A stretch of 64,000 bases of DNA. It comes from Candidimonas sp. GTDB taxonomy: Bacteria; Pseudomonadota; Gammaproteobacteria; Burkholderiales; Burkholderiaceae_B. The stretch covers positions 1 through 64,000 of the forward strand of contig SCRC01000030.1 of NCBI GenBank assembly GCA_004297945.1, in the 5' to 3' direction. Under the pieces are notes generated by a model, which was given only the letters and a program-made list of their open reading frames with translations, had not been told where the DNA came from and ran no database searches. This document shows, in pieces, positions 44,187 to 57,107 of this stretch (the first letter of the stretch is position 1; the number at the start of each line of letters is the position of its first letter). Made by a program: the position numbers and the translations under genes.

Positions 44187-44822
44187 TTAGGTGCAACCTT
44201 TGAGACGCACCGCTGTGTTGGAGGATATGGGCTGATGCGACAGTTGGGCGGCCATCACGCTGGCCAAGTCTTGCAGCGCTATCTGGTGGCTTTGAACCAG
44301 CGCAGCGATCCCCGCCCCCGCCGGCACGTTTATCTGAGCCTGGCAAATCATGGCCGCCTGTTTGGGCTGGTTGACCGGCGTCAAGCGCCAACTGGCGTCA
44401 ACGACCACGCCTTGCCGATAGATTGAATCAAATCGATGAACGACAATATCGATCTTCCACAACGGCATTTTTTTTAGCGCAACGCCAACCGGCACCTCAA
44501 GCACGCCCAGCCGCCGGGCCAAATCATAAGCCAGCGCCTGACGAATTTCGCTATCAAGCGGCGCCGCCCACAACGAATTGTTCAAGGGCGTAAGCACCAC
44601 GCTGTCGGGCGTCCCTATAACGATTTGCGGTCGATTAACCTGGGCAGGAATCGATACCGCCTGGACGCTGATTACATATGCGGGCGGGATCGAGCCACTA
44701 CTGGCCGCCCGAGCTGGCGCCGCTTCAGGCAGCAAGGTGTAATACTGGCTGCGAGGGGACGCGCAGCCCACTGCCAACAGCAGCACGCTCAACATCGGCA
44801 TCAACTTGAAAACACGCATCAT
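44187..44822 (-). CDS. PqiC-like outer-membrane lipoprotein
   Basis: Lipobox LLLAVGCAS; ABC-type transport auxiliary lipoprotein region; downstream of pqiB. Confidence 0.8.
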   Translation of the reverse strand: MMRVFKLMPMLSVLLLAVGCASPRSQYYTLLPEAAPARAASSGSIPPAYVISVQAVSIPAQVNRPQIVIGTPDSVVLTPLNNSLWAAPLDSEIRQALAYDLARRLGVLEVPVGVALKKMPLWKIDIVVHRFDSIYRQGVVVDASWRLTPVNQPKQAAMICQAQINVPAGAGIAALVQSHQIALQDLASVMAAQLSHQPISSNTAVRLKGCT

Positions 44823-44843
44823 GGCTCCCTGGAACCTTGGCTG

Positions 44844-46553
44844 TTAATGGTTGTTGGACGGCAACACGTCGACGGAGCGTCCCCGTAAAAGTGCGCTGGG
44901 ATGAGTCTGCAGATAATCAGCCAACGCGCGCAGCGATTTGGCCGCATCGCCCAATTCGCGTAAAGTCTGCGCCAAATTGTCATTCATGGGCGAGTCGTCG
45001 GCCAGCATGCTATTGACCCGGCCCAAAGACTGTTGCGCTGCCTTCAACGTTGCCGTCGCCTGTGGCGCGACCTCGGTCTGCAAGCGCTTGATAAGCTTGG
45101 TCAGGGATTTCAGACTAGCGCGCAGATCCTGGCTTATGCCATCAAACGGCACGGCATCGAGCTTGGTCACGATGCTGCTCAACTGTTGCTGCAAACGGTC
45201 AAAGCTCCCGGCGATTGTGGGCAGCACCACCGGCACGGCCGCGCTATCGAAATCAACGGGCGGCGCCTTGGGGAAGAAGTCCAGAGCGATATACTGCTGG
45301 CCGGTCAGCAGATTGGCCGAACGTATTTGCGCGCGCAAGCCATGCTTGACCAACGGGCCCAGCAAAGCCTGGCCTTCGTAGCCTTCTTTCTCGCTCGCAG
45401 TGAAAAGATCCTGGTAGGCATGGCCAAAGCGCGACGGATACAACCGTGTTTTTACCAAGACCACAAAACGTTTGATTTTGGCGTTGTATTCCAGATCAAT
45501 GTCGTATACCTTGCCCAGATCCATGCCATGAAAGTCCACGGGCGCGCCGATTTTCAGGCCACGCACGGATTGTTCGAACACCATATCAAGCCGAAACGGC
45601 GTCCCGTCGGGTTCGGCCATGGCCTCACCCTGCGTCGCGCTAATCGGAAACACCGAATCGGCCGCAGACGGCTTGGCGTCTGGGTAATCTTCAGCTGACG
45701 CAAACGCTATGCCGCCCGCCAAAACCGAAGCAAGGGATCCCGTCTGCACCACGAAACCCTCTGCGCTGAGCGATACATTAACGCCGCTGACATACCAAAA
45801 CCGAGTAGCACTGGTTACAAACTTGTCATTGGGAGCGTCAATAAATACCTGAATATGCACATTCTGGCCTTTGGGACCGAGATCGTATCCAATCACCCGC
45901 CCGACCTGAATGCGTCGATAATAAACCGGCGACCCAACCTCTAACGACCCTAAATCCGGGCTGATCAGGGTAAATCTTCGCCCGGGCCGGTCACTGGTAA
46001 TTTCGGGTGGCTTTTCCAGCCCTACGAAATCATACTTGGCCGTTCGAGACGCGCCTTTAGCGCTATCGGATTCCTTGGCCGTGTCCACGGCAATATAGGC
46101 TCCCGACAGCAAAGTGCCCAGACCCGATACACCACTGATAGCCAACCTTGGGCGCACTACCCAGAAACGGGTCCCCTCCTGCGTAATGTAGCCCGACCCC
46201 TCGCGGTTAAGCTTAATATGCACCAGCACTTTGTGGCGATCTTCCGACACCCGAATATCGGTAACGGTGCCAATTGTCACGTCTTTATAGCGCACCTTGG
46301 TTTGCCCGACCTCCAGCCCGTCGGCCGATTCGAAGCTGACTGTCACGGTAGGCCCTGTGTGCAGCCAATCTTTGACGACCAGCGACAAGCCTATCGCCGC
46401 TGCCAGCAGCGGTACAAGCCAAATCCAGGAGACTCGGGTCTGCTGCCTGGGTGCGACGACCGGCTCGGGCGCCGCGCGAACGGCTTCTACCGGCGTGCCA
46501 GAGGGCTCGACATTCGAATTCACGGGCTCGGACGAGGTTGGCGTTTCGCTCAT
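44844..46553 (-). CDS. pqiB: MCE-domain intermembrane transport protein PqiB
   Basis: Repeated MCE domains (VTVSFESADGLEVGQTKVRYKDV; RFTLISPDLGSLEVGSPVYYRRIQVG). Confidence 0.92.
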   Translation of the reverse strand: MSETPTSSEPVNSNVEPSGTPVEAVRAAPEPVVAPRQQTRVSWIWLVPLLAAAIGLSLVVKDWLHTGPTVTVSFESADGLEVGQTKVRYKDVTIGTVTDIRVSEDRHKVLVHIKLNREGSGYITQEGTRFWVVRPRLAISGVSGLGTLLSGAYIAVDTAKESDSAKGASRTAKYDFVGLEKPPEITSDRPGRRFTLISPDLGSLEVGSPVYYRRIQVGRVIGYDLGPKGQNVHIQVFIDAPNDKFVTSATRFWYVSGVNVSLSAEGFVVQTGSLASVLAGGIAFASAEDYPDAKPSAADSVFPISATQGEAMAEPDGTPFRLDMVFEQSVRGLKIGAPVDFHGMDLGKVYDIDLEYNAKIKRFVVLVKTRLYPSRFGHAYQDLFTASEKEGYEGQALLGPLVKHGLRAQIRSANLLTGQQYIALDFFPKAPPVDFDSAAVPVVLPTIAGSFDRLQQQLSSIVTKLDAVPFDGISQDLRASLKSLTKLIKRLQTEVAPQATATLKAAQQSLGRVNSMLADDSPMNDNLAQTLRELGDAAKSLRALADYLQTHPSALLRGRSVDVLPSNNH

Positions 46554-46564
46554 GCCTTTCTTCT

Positions 46565-47877
46565 TTATACGGCCTGGGTAGCGGGGTTGTCGAGCGATTG
46601 ATCAAGGCCCATGGGCCGACCACAGAATTGCAAGCCGGAAGACTCCCGGCCTGGATCGGCATCCCAGCCTTGGCGAGGGTCATAGCTCATGGCCGCAAAC
46701 ATCGTCAGAACGACCACAATGCCGAAACTGGCCGCGCCAGGACCCGCCGTTACCTGCGACAGGCCTGGAAAATTGGCCATTGCCGACAGCAACAGCACGA
46801 CAAACACATCCAGCATCGACCACTGACCAATGAACTCGACCAGCTCATACAAGCGCGTGCGCTGACGGGCAATGGCCACGCCTTTCCACTGCCGTTGCAT
46901 CAACAACACCGCCAGTGCGAACAGCTTGGTCATGGGCACCACCACACTGGCGACAAAAACGATTAACGCAAGATCCCAGGAGCCCAGGCGCCAAAGCTCG
47001 ATGACCCCACCCAAAATCGTATGCGCCGTGACGCCCGTGGGCATGCGTATCCGCATGACGGGCAATATATTGGCAGGAATATACAAAACGCCGGCAGTAA
47101 TCACAAAAGCCCAGGTGCGAGACACGGAGTCGGGCTTGCGAAAATAATTGTTCGCACCACAACGGCCACACGAATAAGAACCCGAAACGGAAGCGATACT
47201 TTGCACATTGCCGCAAGAATGGCAAGCCGCGACAATGCGTCCAGGTTCCACATCTGCGCCCGACTGCGACACCAGGCCATCGTCTTCAGCCATGCGCCAC
47301 AGTCGCTGCGCGGTGACTCGACTTAAAGCCGTAAGCAAAACCGCAAGAACACCGAAGGCCCACAGGCCAGGCCCAGGCTCGACCTGCGCCAAACCAGACA
47401 ATTTGACTATCGCCACCAGGATGCCAAGCAGCAGCACCGGCACCATGCACCACGAAGACAGAACGTGCAGAACACGCATGCCCCAATGAAAATCGGCAGG
47501 CAGGCGCTGCAAAATAATTGCGTGCATGGCCCAGAATAAAAACAGCAACTGCGTCAACGGCAAGGCGAAACCGAACAAACCCGTCATGAGCGCCACCAGT
47601 GGACGGCCCTGCTGCCAAGTGAGAATGAGCGCGTTGGGCAAGGTGGCGTTGATCTGCCTGCCATTGGCGGCAAGCGTGGCAATCGGAAAATAATTGGCCA
47701 TTGCAAAAACGATCAAGGCTGCGAGCGTCAGCGCGAGCCAGCCCTTGAGCGGCAGCGCGCTTTGGCGATACAGGACATAGCCACAACGCAGACAGGCTGC
47801 GCTGGCCCCTTTGGCAATGGGAATGCGCTGGTGCAACTGCGCGCAATGCGGGCAGGCTATCAGTGACCGCCGCGTCA

Positions 47878-47881
<4 letters not shown>
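46565..47881 (-). CDS. pqiA: Paraquat-inducible protein A family, duplicated PqiA domains
   Basis: CPHCAQLH and CHSCGNVQ zinc motifs; VMRIRMPTGVTAHTILGGVIEL. Confidence 0.9.
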
Positions 47882-50190
<2,309 letters not shown>

Positions 50191-50338
50191 GCTTCCTCCA
50201 TGACATTTCGAAGCGAACAAAACGCGTTGACAGAATCTATTCTATGACTAAATCTTGCCCGCGTATCGTCCAAACACCCCTGATGTTACCGGATTGCATC
50301 AAAACCGGGAATTTATTCATTCGACCCCACACGGAAAG

Positions 50339-50662
50339 TCAGACTTCAGGCGCCGGCTCCATCACACATTGCAAGGGATGCTGATGCGTACGCGCCAGCT
50401 GGCGAACCATCTCGACGCGAGTCGCCGCGATATCCCGCGGGTAGACGCCGCACACACCACGTCCCTCATGATGCACAAGCAACATGATGCGCGCGGCGTC
50501 CTCTTCATTCTTATGAAAAATCTGCTGCAGCACATGCACCACGAATTCCATTGGGGTGTAGTCATCGTTGAGCAGAATTACTTGGTACAAAGGGGGCGGC
50601 GCAAGCCGTGCGGCTTGATGATCCAGCACCGTTTCACGCTGATTTTGGGTTGTCAGAGCCAT
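50339..50662 (-). CDS. clpS: ATP-dependent Clp protease adaptor ClpS
   Basis: [24 protein letters not shown]. Confidence 0.95.
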   Translation of the reverse strand: MALTTQNQRETVLDHQAARLAPPPLYQVILLNDDYTPMEFVVHVLQQIFHKNEEDAARIMLLVHHEGRGVCGVYPRDIAATRVEMVRQLARTHQHPLQCVMEPAPEV

Positions 50663-50917
50663 ATAAAAAAACAAAACAATCACATGCCGATGAAGGCGCC
50701 GCCGGACGGACTGCGGTCCGGGCCTTATACTGCCAACCTGATTTCGGGCACCAAGTCGGGTTTATTTATCATAAAACACCCGATAAATCGTATAATAAGT
50801 CAAGAAAAAAAAGGCTTTCTAGCCAAATAAGTGCTTTCCATAGTTGACGAGCATGAATACATTAAGCATTATCATCATATTCTGAATGTTTTCACACTGA
50901 TTCGAGAGGCCGTCCGC

Positions 50918-51163
50918 ATGTCAGATTCATCCACACCCACTGTCCCCGGGGATACTCAAAAACTAATAGGGACCGTTAAATGGTTTAACGACGCCAAAGG
51001 TTTCGGTTTTATTACCCCGGACAACGGCGGCGAAGACCTGTTCGCTCATTTCTCATCAATCCAGATGAACGGCTTCAAGACACTTAAAGAAGGGCAAAAA
51101 GTGGCTTTCGAAATCGCTCAAGGCCCCAAAGGGAAGCAAGCCCTTAACATCACGGCAGCCTAG
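50918..51163 (+). CDS. Cold-shock protein (CspA family)
   Basis: [31 protein letters not shown]. Confidence 0.95.
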   Translation: MSDSSTPTVPGDTQKLIGTVKWFNDAKGFGFITPDNGGEDLFAHFSSIQMNGFKTLKEGQKVAFEIAQGPKGKQALNITAA

Positions 51164-51187
51164 CCGTCACGGCGGTCATAATCATAC

Positions 51188-51664
51188 ATGTTTGCCGCAC
51201 ACAAAATAACGGGGCTAGTTAGCCCCGCGTTTTTTTTCGGCGCCGCATTGTTAGCCGGCACGATGCAGGCCAGCCCATGCAGCGCCCAGGTCACGCAACT
51301 CCTGCCCACCACCGAAATTGCCATCGGCGCACAAACGGTGCAAGCGGAAATTGCCGCCACCGAAACCAGCCGCGAACAAGGCCTGATGTACCGGAAATCG
51401 CTGCTGCCCGATCACGGCATGCTGTTCGTATTCGACCGCGCAGACGTCCAATGTTTCTGGATGAAAAATACGCTTTTGCCGCTATCCATCGCATTTATTG
51501 CAGGCAATGGCAAAATCCTGAATACCGCCGACATGCAGCCTCAAACCGAAGACGCACACTGCGCCGTAGGGCCAATTGTCTATGCTCTGGAAATGCAGCA
51601 AGGCTGGTTCTCCGCGCACCACATACACGCCGGCCAAGTGGTCACAGGCCTGCCCAAGCCCTAA
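51188..51664 (+). CDS. DUF192-family secreted protein
   Basis: Signal peptide; REQGLMYRKSLLPDHGMLFVFDRADVQCFWMKNTLLPLSIAFI. Confidence 0.88.
   Translation: MFAAHKITGLVSPAFFFGAALLAGTMQASPCSAQVTQLLPTTEIAIGAQTVQAEIAATETSREQGLMYRKSLLPDHGMLFVFDRADVQCFWMKNTLLPLSIAFIAGNGKILNTADMQPQTEDAHCAVGPIVYALEMQQGWFSAHHIHAGQVVTGLPKP
51210..51237 (+). terminator. Intrinsic terminator overlapping start of DUF192 gene (presumably for csp)
   Basis: CGGGGCT-AGTT-AGCCCCG followed by CG and eight T. Confidence 0.75.
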
Positions 51665-51680
51665 AGAAGTATGCATTTTT

Positions 51681-51803
51681 TGTAGCGGCACCCCTTGTGG
51701 GTGCCATTTTTTTCTTGCCTATATGGCAGCCACAAGGGCTGCCGCTACAACAAGGGCTGCCGCTACAACAAGGGCTGCCGCTACAACAAGGGGTGCCGCT
51801 ACC
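51681..51803. repeat. REP-like elements with 18-bp tandem stutter
   Basis: TGTAGCGGCACCCCTTGTGGGTGCC (51681-51705), inverted GGCAGCCACAAGGGCTGCCGCTACA (51725-51749), then ACAAGGGCTGCCGCTACA repeats ending ACAAGGGGTGCCGCTAC. Confidence 0.9.
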
Positions 51804-51826
51804 AGGCCACATCTCCCAACCAACGC

Positions 51827-53032
51827 CTACACTCGCTCCAGGATGAGCGCTATGCCCTGTCCCACGCCTATACACATCGTGCACAAGGCGTAGCGCCCAC
51901 CCGTGCGATGCAATTGATTCACGGCGGTAATCGCCAGGCGGGCACCGCTGGCGCCCAGCGGATGACCCAAGGCAATGGCTCCGCCATTGGGATTGACACG
52001 CGAGTCATCATCGGGCAGGCCCAACAAGCGCATGACCGCCAATCCTTGTGCTGCAAACGCCTCGTTAAGCTCAATGACATCCATCTGGGCCAACGTCAAC
52101 CCGGCCAACGCCAACACTTTTTGAGATGCAGGCGCCGGCCCTATTCCCATAATGCGCGGCTCAACACCGGCCGTAGCCATGGCGACCACGCGCGCGCGCG
52201 GTGTCAACCCCTGTGCCTTGGCCATGGACTCGGATGCCACCAGCAAGCCGCAGGCCCCGTCGTTGACACCGGAGGCATTACCAGCCGTGATCGTGCCATC
52301 AGGACGAACAATAGGCTTTAGACGCGCCAGCGCGTCCAGCGTGGTCTGGCGTGGGTGCTCGTCCGTATCGACAACCACCGCATCGCCTTTTTTCTGGGCA
52401 ATGGCGACCGGTGTGATTTCGGCGGCAAATACACCTGCCTTTTGCGCGGCGGCTGCCTTGGTCTGGCTGGCCAGCGCAAACACGTCCTGATCCACACGCG
52501 ATACCTTGAATTGATCGGCAACATTTTCGGCCGTTTCAGGCATGGAATCTACCCCATACTGGGCTTTGAGCCATTTATTCACAAAGCGCCAGCCTATGGT
52601 GGTGTCGTAAATGGCGGCGCTACGCGCAAAGGCCGACTCAGCCTTGCCCATCACGAAGGGTGCACGGCTCATGCTCTCGACGCCGCCTGCCAGCACAAAA
52701 TGCGCATCGCCTGCGCGTATGGCGCGTGCGGCGGAGCCGACAGCGTCCAGGCCCGAACCGCACAAACGATTGATCGTGGCGCCAGGAACTTCGACAGGCA
52801 ATCCAGCCAGCAAAATGGCCATGCGGGCTACATTACGATTGTCTTCGCCAGCCTGGTTCGCGCAGCCAAACAGCGTGTCGTCCAGCCGCGCCCAATCCAC
52901 GCCTGGGTTACGTTCAATCAATGCCTTGAACGGCACGGCGGCCAGGTCGTCCGTGCGCACCTGCGCCAACGCACCACCGTAACGGCCAAAAGGAGTGCGA
53001 ACCGCATCGCAGATGAAAGCTTGAGTAGTCAT
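51827..53032 (-). CDS. pcaF: Acetyl-CoA acyltransferase / 3-oxoadipyl-CoA thiolase
   Basis: NRLCGSGLDAVGSAARAI, GGVESMSRAPFVM, NPNGGAIALGHPLGASGARL; PcaF-like overall, exact substrate inferred. Confidence 0.8.
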   Translation of the reverse strand: MTTQAFICDAVRTPFGRYGGALAQVRTDDLAAVPFKALIERNPGVDWARLDDTLFGCANQAGEDNRNVARMAILLAGLPVEVPGATINRLCGSGLDAVGSAARAIRAGDAHFVLAGGVESMSRAPFVMGKAESAFARSAAIYDTTIGWRFVNKWLKAQYGVDSMPETAENVADQFKVSRVDQDVFALASQTKAAAAQKAGVFAAEITPVAIAQKKGDAVVVDTDEHPRQTTLDALARLKPIVRPDGTITAGNASGVNDGACGLLVASESMAKAQGLTPRARVVAMATAGVEPRIMGIGPAPASQKVLALAGLTLAQMDVIELNEAFAAQGLAVMRLLGLPDDDSRVNPNGGAIALGHPLGASGARLAITAVNQLHRTGGRYALCTMCIGVGQGIALILERV

Positions 53033-53084
53033 ATGTGCCTAGATTCCAGAACGTGAAGACGAAACGAAACAATCTACCTTTATC

Positions 53085-54566
53085 TTATCGCATAGGGCCC
53101 GATTCTTTTACCGTCGCCGGCATAGCATCGGCATCACTAGCGCCCTTGGCTGGGGTCTGTGAGGCAGCAACCGGCTGCGGCGGCTTCTTTAGCGCCTGAT
53201 CGAATTCGTGAGCGCGGTGCCGATACCGCCCCGCAGCATTGTGATAAAACGCATGCGGGCCAAACTGACGAGATACGATAGACGCAAACAGCGAACCCAC
53301 CAGTAGCCAGAAGAGCATCGGCTGGCTGCCCGTCATTTCCATAACAACTACGCTGGCCGTAAGAGGCGATTGAGTGGCGGCCGCCAGGAATGCGGCCATC
53401 GAAAGCAGCACCAACACCCGGGGATCCGCTGCGTTGCCCGCAATCTGCCCCAGTTGCGCGCCTATGCCTGCACCTGCTGTCAGGGCTGGAGTAAATATCC
53501 CGCCCGGGATACCGGCCCAATACGAGGCGACGGTCGCGAACAGTTTGGTCACACCGAAGCCAAAGGACTCGGGCGCGTTACCAGCCAATGCCGACGACGC
53601 ATGCGCGTACCCCGTACCATATACCGTGTTGTGGGAGATAAGCCCGAGCGCTGCCATCGCCAGCCCCATCACGAAGGCCAGGTAAACCGGGTGACGGCGA
53701 ACCCATTTGCGCCAGCGAGCCGGGACAAACGAGGCCGGCCCATTGGCCAGCAGGCGCGAGAATACGCCGCCTAAAATCCCGCAAGCCAAGCCACATGTCA
53801 GGGTCCAGAGCAACATGTTTTTATCGAGCACATGGCCTGTGAATGTGCCGAAATAAGGGTTGTTACCCACTAACGCCACCACCAGAAACCCCGACGCCAG
53901 AACCCCGATCAGCACCAGTCGCTGCCAACGCAAAATAGTGCCCCGACCCAATTCCTCGATGGCAAAGATCACCCCCGCCAAGGGTGCGTTAAACGCGGCA
54001 GCCAGCCCGCCGGCCGCGCCTGCGGCAATCAATTCATTGGCATGAAAGCCTTTGAGCGGAACACCCATTTTTTTCCAGAAACCGCCCCAGGCCAGCATGA
54101 CGGCGGCGCCGACTTGCACGGAAGGCCCTTCACGACCGATGGAAGCCCCGCACAGCAAGCCGACAAAAGTCAGAGGTATCTTCCACAAGGCCTGCACCAA
54201 CGAGGTCAGTTGCCGCCGTCCGGCGCTGGGCGGCAGCGACAGCGAGGCAATCACCTGAGGAATTCCGCTACCGGCCGCATTAGGTGCAAAACGCAGAGTC
54301 AACCAGCAAATCAGAGCCAGGCCGCAAGGCAACAACACCCACCCCAGCCAGGGATACTGGGCCATCCAGCGGCCGTTGGCCGACAGCGCCAGATTGGCCA
54401 GGATTGTAAAGCCCAACGACACCAATGCAACCAGACCGGCTCCGCCCAACAGCAGGGTAAGCTGCAAGGTCTTGCGCGACAAGCGCCGCAGTTGTCTAGC
54501 CTTGCGTCGCGCCGCCTGGCGCAATCTCACAATTATCCGACGTGCTAAAGAAAAGAGGTTCATCAT
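53085..54566 (-). CDS. ClC-family chloride channel/antiporter
   Basis: GSGIPQVIASL, GREGPSVQVGA, GIFTPALTAGAGIGAQLG motifs. Confidence 0.92.
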   Translation of the reverse strand: MMNLFSLARRIIVRLRQAARRKARQLRRLSRKTLQLTLLLGGAGLVALVSLGFTILANLALSANGRWMAQYPWLGWVLLPCGLALICWLTLRFAPNAAGSGIPQVIASLSLPPSAGRRQLTSLVQALWKIPLTFVGLLCGASIGREGPSVQVGAAVMLAWGGFWKKMGVPLKGFHANELIAAGAAGGLAAAFNAPLAGVIFAIEELGRGTILRWQRLVLIGVLASGFLVVALVGNNPYFGTFTGHVLDKNMLLWTLTCGLACGILGGVFSRLLANGPASFVPARWRKWVRRHPVYLAFVMGLAMAALGLISHNTVYGTGYAHASSALAGNAPESFGFGVTKLFATVASYWAGIPGGIFTPALTAGAGIGAQLGQIAGNAADPRVLVLLSMAAFLAAATQSPLTASVVVMEMTGSQPMLFWLLVGSLFASIVSRQFGPHAFYHNAAGRYRHRAHEFDQALKKPPQPVAASQTPAKGASDADAMPATVKESGPMR

Positions 54567-54663
54567 GAGAGGCCAGAAGCGTCGGCAAAGGGCGACGTAA
54601 TGAGGATATTTATATTGATGGCGCCCACGTGCCGCCACGGAACGCACTTGCGGCTATTGTGGT

Positions 54664-54750
54664 GGCAGCCCTTGCGGCTGCCAAAATCGTCAGCAATCAA
54701 AACACAAAGATATATCCGTGACCGATGTAGCAACACCTTTTTAGGGTGCA
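54664..54750. repeat. Degenerate REP-like elements (54664-54682 and 54726-54750)
   Basis: GGCAGCCCTTGCGGCTGCC and TGTAGCAACACCTTTTTAGGGTGCA. Confidence 0.5.
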
Positions 54751-54765
54751 AAAAACCAGCCAGAC

Positions 54766-54791
54766 AAAAAACCCTCGAAAACCGAGGGTTT
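54766..54791 (-). terminator. Intrinsic terminator downstream of sodB
   Basis: On minus strand: AACCCTCGGTTTTCGAGGGTT followed by T-run. Confidence 0.75.
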
Positions 54792-54816
54792 GAAGCCACA
54801 TGGAAGTTACGACGCA

Positions 54817-55395
54817 TTAGCCAAGGTTGGCTGCGGCGAACTTCCAATTGACCAGATTCCAGAAATTCTCAAGGTATTTTGGACGCGCGTTGCGATAGTC
54901 GATGTAGTAGGCATGTTCCCATACATCACAGGTCAGCAAAGGCACGTCGGCCGTCGTAAGAGGCGTGGCGGCATTGCTGGTGTTGACGATATCGAGGGAG
55001 CCGTCGGCCTTTTTTACCAGCCAGGTCCAGCCCGAACCGAAGTTGCCAGCTGCGGACTTGTTGAATGCCTCTTTGAACGCTGCGGTGCTGCCCCATTTGG
55101 CCTTGATCGCGTCGAGCAGCTTTCCGGCAGGTTCGCCGCCGCCGTTGGGAGACAGGCTGTTCCAGTAGAAAGTGTGGTTCCAGACTTGAGCCGCATTATT
55201 GAACAGGCCGCCTGATGCCTTTTTAATAATGCTTTCAAGCGATGCCGAAGCAAATTCGGTGCCTTCGATCAGCTTGTTCAGATTGGTGACATACGACTGA
55301 TGATGCTTGCCGTAATGGAATTCAAGAGTTTCTTTCGAAATATTGGGAGCCAGCGCGTCCATGGCGTAAGGCAGGGGAGGAAGTGTATGAGCCAT
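54817..55395 (-). CDS. sodB: Superoxide dismutase (Fe type)
   Basis: [56 protein letters not shown]. Confidence 0.96.
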   Translation of the reverse strand: MAHTLPPLPYAMDALAPNISKETLEFHYGKHHQSYVTNLNKLIEGTEFASASLESIIKKASGGLFNNAAQVWNHTFYWNSLSPNGGGEPAGKLLDAIKAKWGSTAAFKEAFNKSAAGNFGSGWTWLVKKADGSLDIVNTSNAATPLTTADVPLLTCDVWEHAYYIDYRNARPKYLENFWNLVNWKFAAANLG

Positions 55396-55474
55396 ATTCA
55401 AAGTCCTTCAAAAAAACAAATTAACGCGTTCATTGTATCGGGAACGGCGGGAATAAATCATGACAAATTCTGTC

Positions 55475-56827
55475 TTAGCTTAGACCATGAGCCTGCAATA
55501 CCGCAACTTGCGCAACACCCTGGCTTAATTCAAGGCTGAGCCGATCACCGGCGTTCAAGCTTTGCGCCTCTTTTATCAACACCCCGTGTTCATCGCGCAC
55601 AATAGCGTAGCCGCGGCCCAGTATCTTCTTCGGGTTGAGCGCCTCAAGCGTTTGCATCAACGATGCCAACCCTTCTGCGCGCCACGACACCTGGCGCTGC
55701 GCGGCGCGTGCCAAATGCAAAAGCGGCCGCGCCAGATCGCGGCGTCTGCGATCAATATCTGGGCGGGCATAGCCCAGGCGCGACCGCAAGGCATCAACGT
55801 GCGAGAACCGGCGCTCTACCATGCCTGGCGCGGCCCGCAGCAAGCGATGACGCAAGGCCATCAACCGTTCACTCTGCTGCGCCAGACGCTGACGCGGCGA
55901 CACCAGCAAGGCGACTGCACGATCAAGCCGCAACGCCGCGCGCTCGAGCAAACGACGCTGTCCAACCCCAAGGCTTGCCAGCACCGACTCAAGCTGCAAC
56001 AGACTGTCCTCACGCGCCTGACAACACAGCTCGGCCGCCGCAGTCGGCGTGGGTGCTCGCAGATCAGCAACGAAATCGACCATGGTGAAATCCGTTTCGT
56101 GGCCCACGCCGCTGATAAGCGGAACGGGGCTTGCCGCCACCAACCGCGCCAAGCGCTCATCATTAAAGCTCCACAAATCCTCGATACTGCCCCCGCCTCG
56201 CACCAAAAGCAGCGTGTCGACCTCTCTTCTTTCGTACGCTGCGCCCAGCGCCTCTCTGAGCCTGGCAGCGGCATCCTGCCCCTGGACAGGCGCTGGATAA
56301 ATAACGATGGAAATATGCGGCGCGCGGCGCGCCATTGTCGAGAGCACATCGCGCAAGGCGGCCGCCGCGAGCGACGTTACGACCCCAACAGCCCGAGGCA
56401 TCAGCGCAATGGGCCGCTTGCGACCCGGATCGAACAAGCCTTCGGCCGCGAGCTTTTCCTTAAGCAATAAAAAAGCTTCATGCAAATCACCACGCCCAGC
56501 GCAACGCAGCATCTCAACCTGCAATTGATAGTCGCCGCGCGCCTCGTACAAGGTTACGCTGGAGCGAAACTCAAACCGTTCCCCAGCCTTGGGAACGAAA
56601 CCGAGTGACTGGGTACGCCCCCGAAACATCACCGCTCGCACGGCTGAGCGCTCATCCTTGATCGTAAAATACCAATGCCCGGACGCCGCCTGTGTAAAGT
56701 TCGATATCTCGCCCTTGACCCAAACCTGCGAAAAATTCCCTGCGAGCAACTCGCTTACCTGGCGATTGAGCTCAGACACCGACAAAACAGCATCGCCGCG
56801 CAGCGCTGAAAAGCTATCCGTATGCAT
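55475..56827 (-). CDS. xseA: Exodeoxyribonuclease VII large subunit
   Basis: VSELNRQVSELLAGNFSQVWVKGEISNF; RGGGSIEDLWSFNDERLAR; GVGHETDFTMVDFVAD. Confidence 0.96.
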   Translation of the reverse strand: MHTDSFSALRGDAVLSVSELNRQVSELLAGNFSQVWVKGEISNFTQAASGHWYFTIKDERSAVRAVMFRGRTQSLGFVPKAGERFEFRSSVTLYEARGDYQLQVEMLRCAGRGDLHEAFLLLKEKLAAEGLFDPGRKRPIALMPRAVGVVTSLAAAALRDVLSTMARRAPHISIVIYPAPVQGQDAAARLREALGAAYERREVDTLLLVRGGGSIEDLWSFNDERLARLVAASPVPLISGVGHETDFTMVDFVADLRAPTPTAAAELCCQAREDSLLQLESVLASLGVGQRRLLERAALRLDRAVALLVSPRQRLAQQSERLMALRHRLLRAAPGMVERRFSHVDALRSRLGYARPDIDRRRRDLARPLLHLARAAQRQVSWRAEGLASLMQTLEALNPKKILGRGYAIVRDEHGVLIKEAQSLNAGDRLSLELSQGVAQVAVLQAHGLS

Positions 56828-56959
56828 ATCGGCCTTTTAAATCTTTTTAGTACGGGTATTGTAATGATTGTGAAATTGGCAACAGTATGATTGCGGGATT
56901 GGCGCTCACGAGGAGTGCGGCCCCAAATTGGAAGGAACTGTATGGATTACTGGACGGGT

Positions 56960-57107
56960 GGCAGCCACAAGGGCTGCCGCTACAAAAACGTGGCTGCCGC
57001 TACAGAAACGTGACGGCCGCTACAAAAACGTGGCTGCCGTTACAGAAACGTGACGGCCGTTACAGAAACGTGGCTGCTGCCATGTGGCGGCACCCCTTGT
57101 GGGTGCC
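56960..57107. repeat. REP-like element plus 20-bp tandem repeat in alternating A/B (40-bp) order, closed by an inverted REP
   Basis: GGCAGCCACAAGGGCTGCCGCTACA; then GTGGCTGCCGCTACAGAAAC / GTGACGGCCGCTACAAAAAC / GTGGCTGCCGTTACAGAAAC / GTGACGGCCGTTACAGAAAC; then TGTGGCGGCACCCCTTGTGGGTGCC. Confidence 0.9.
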
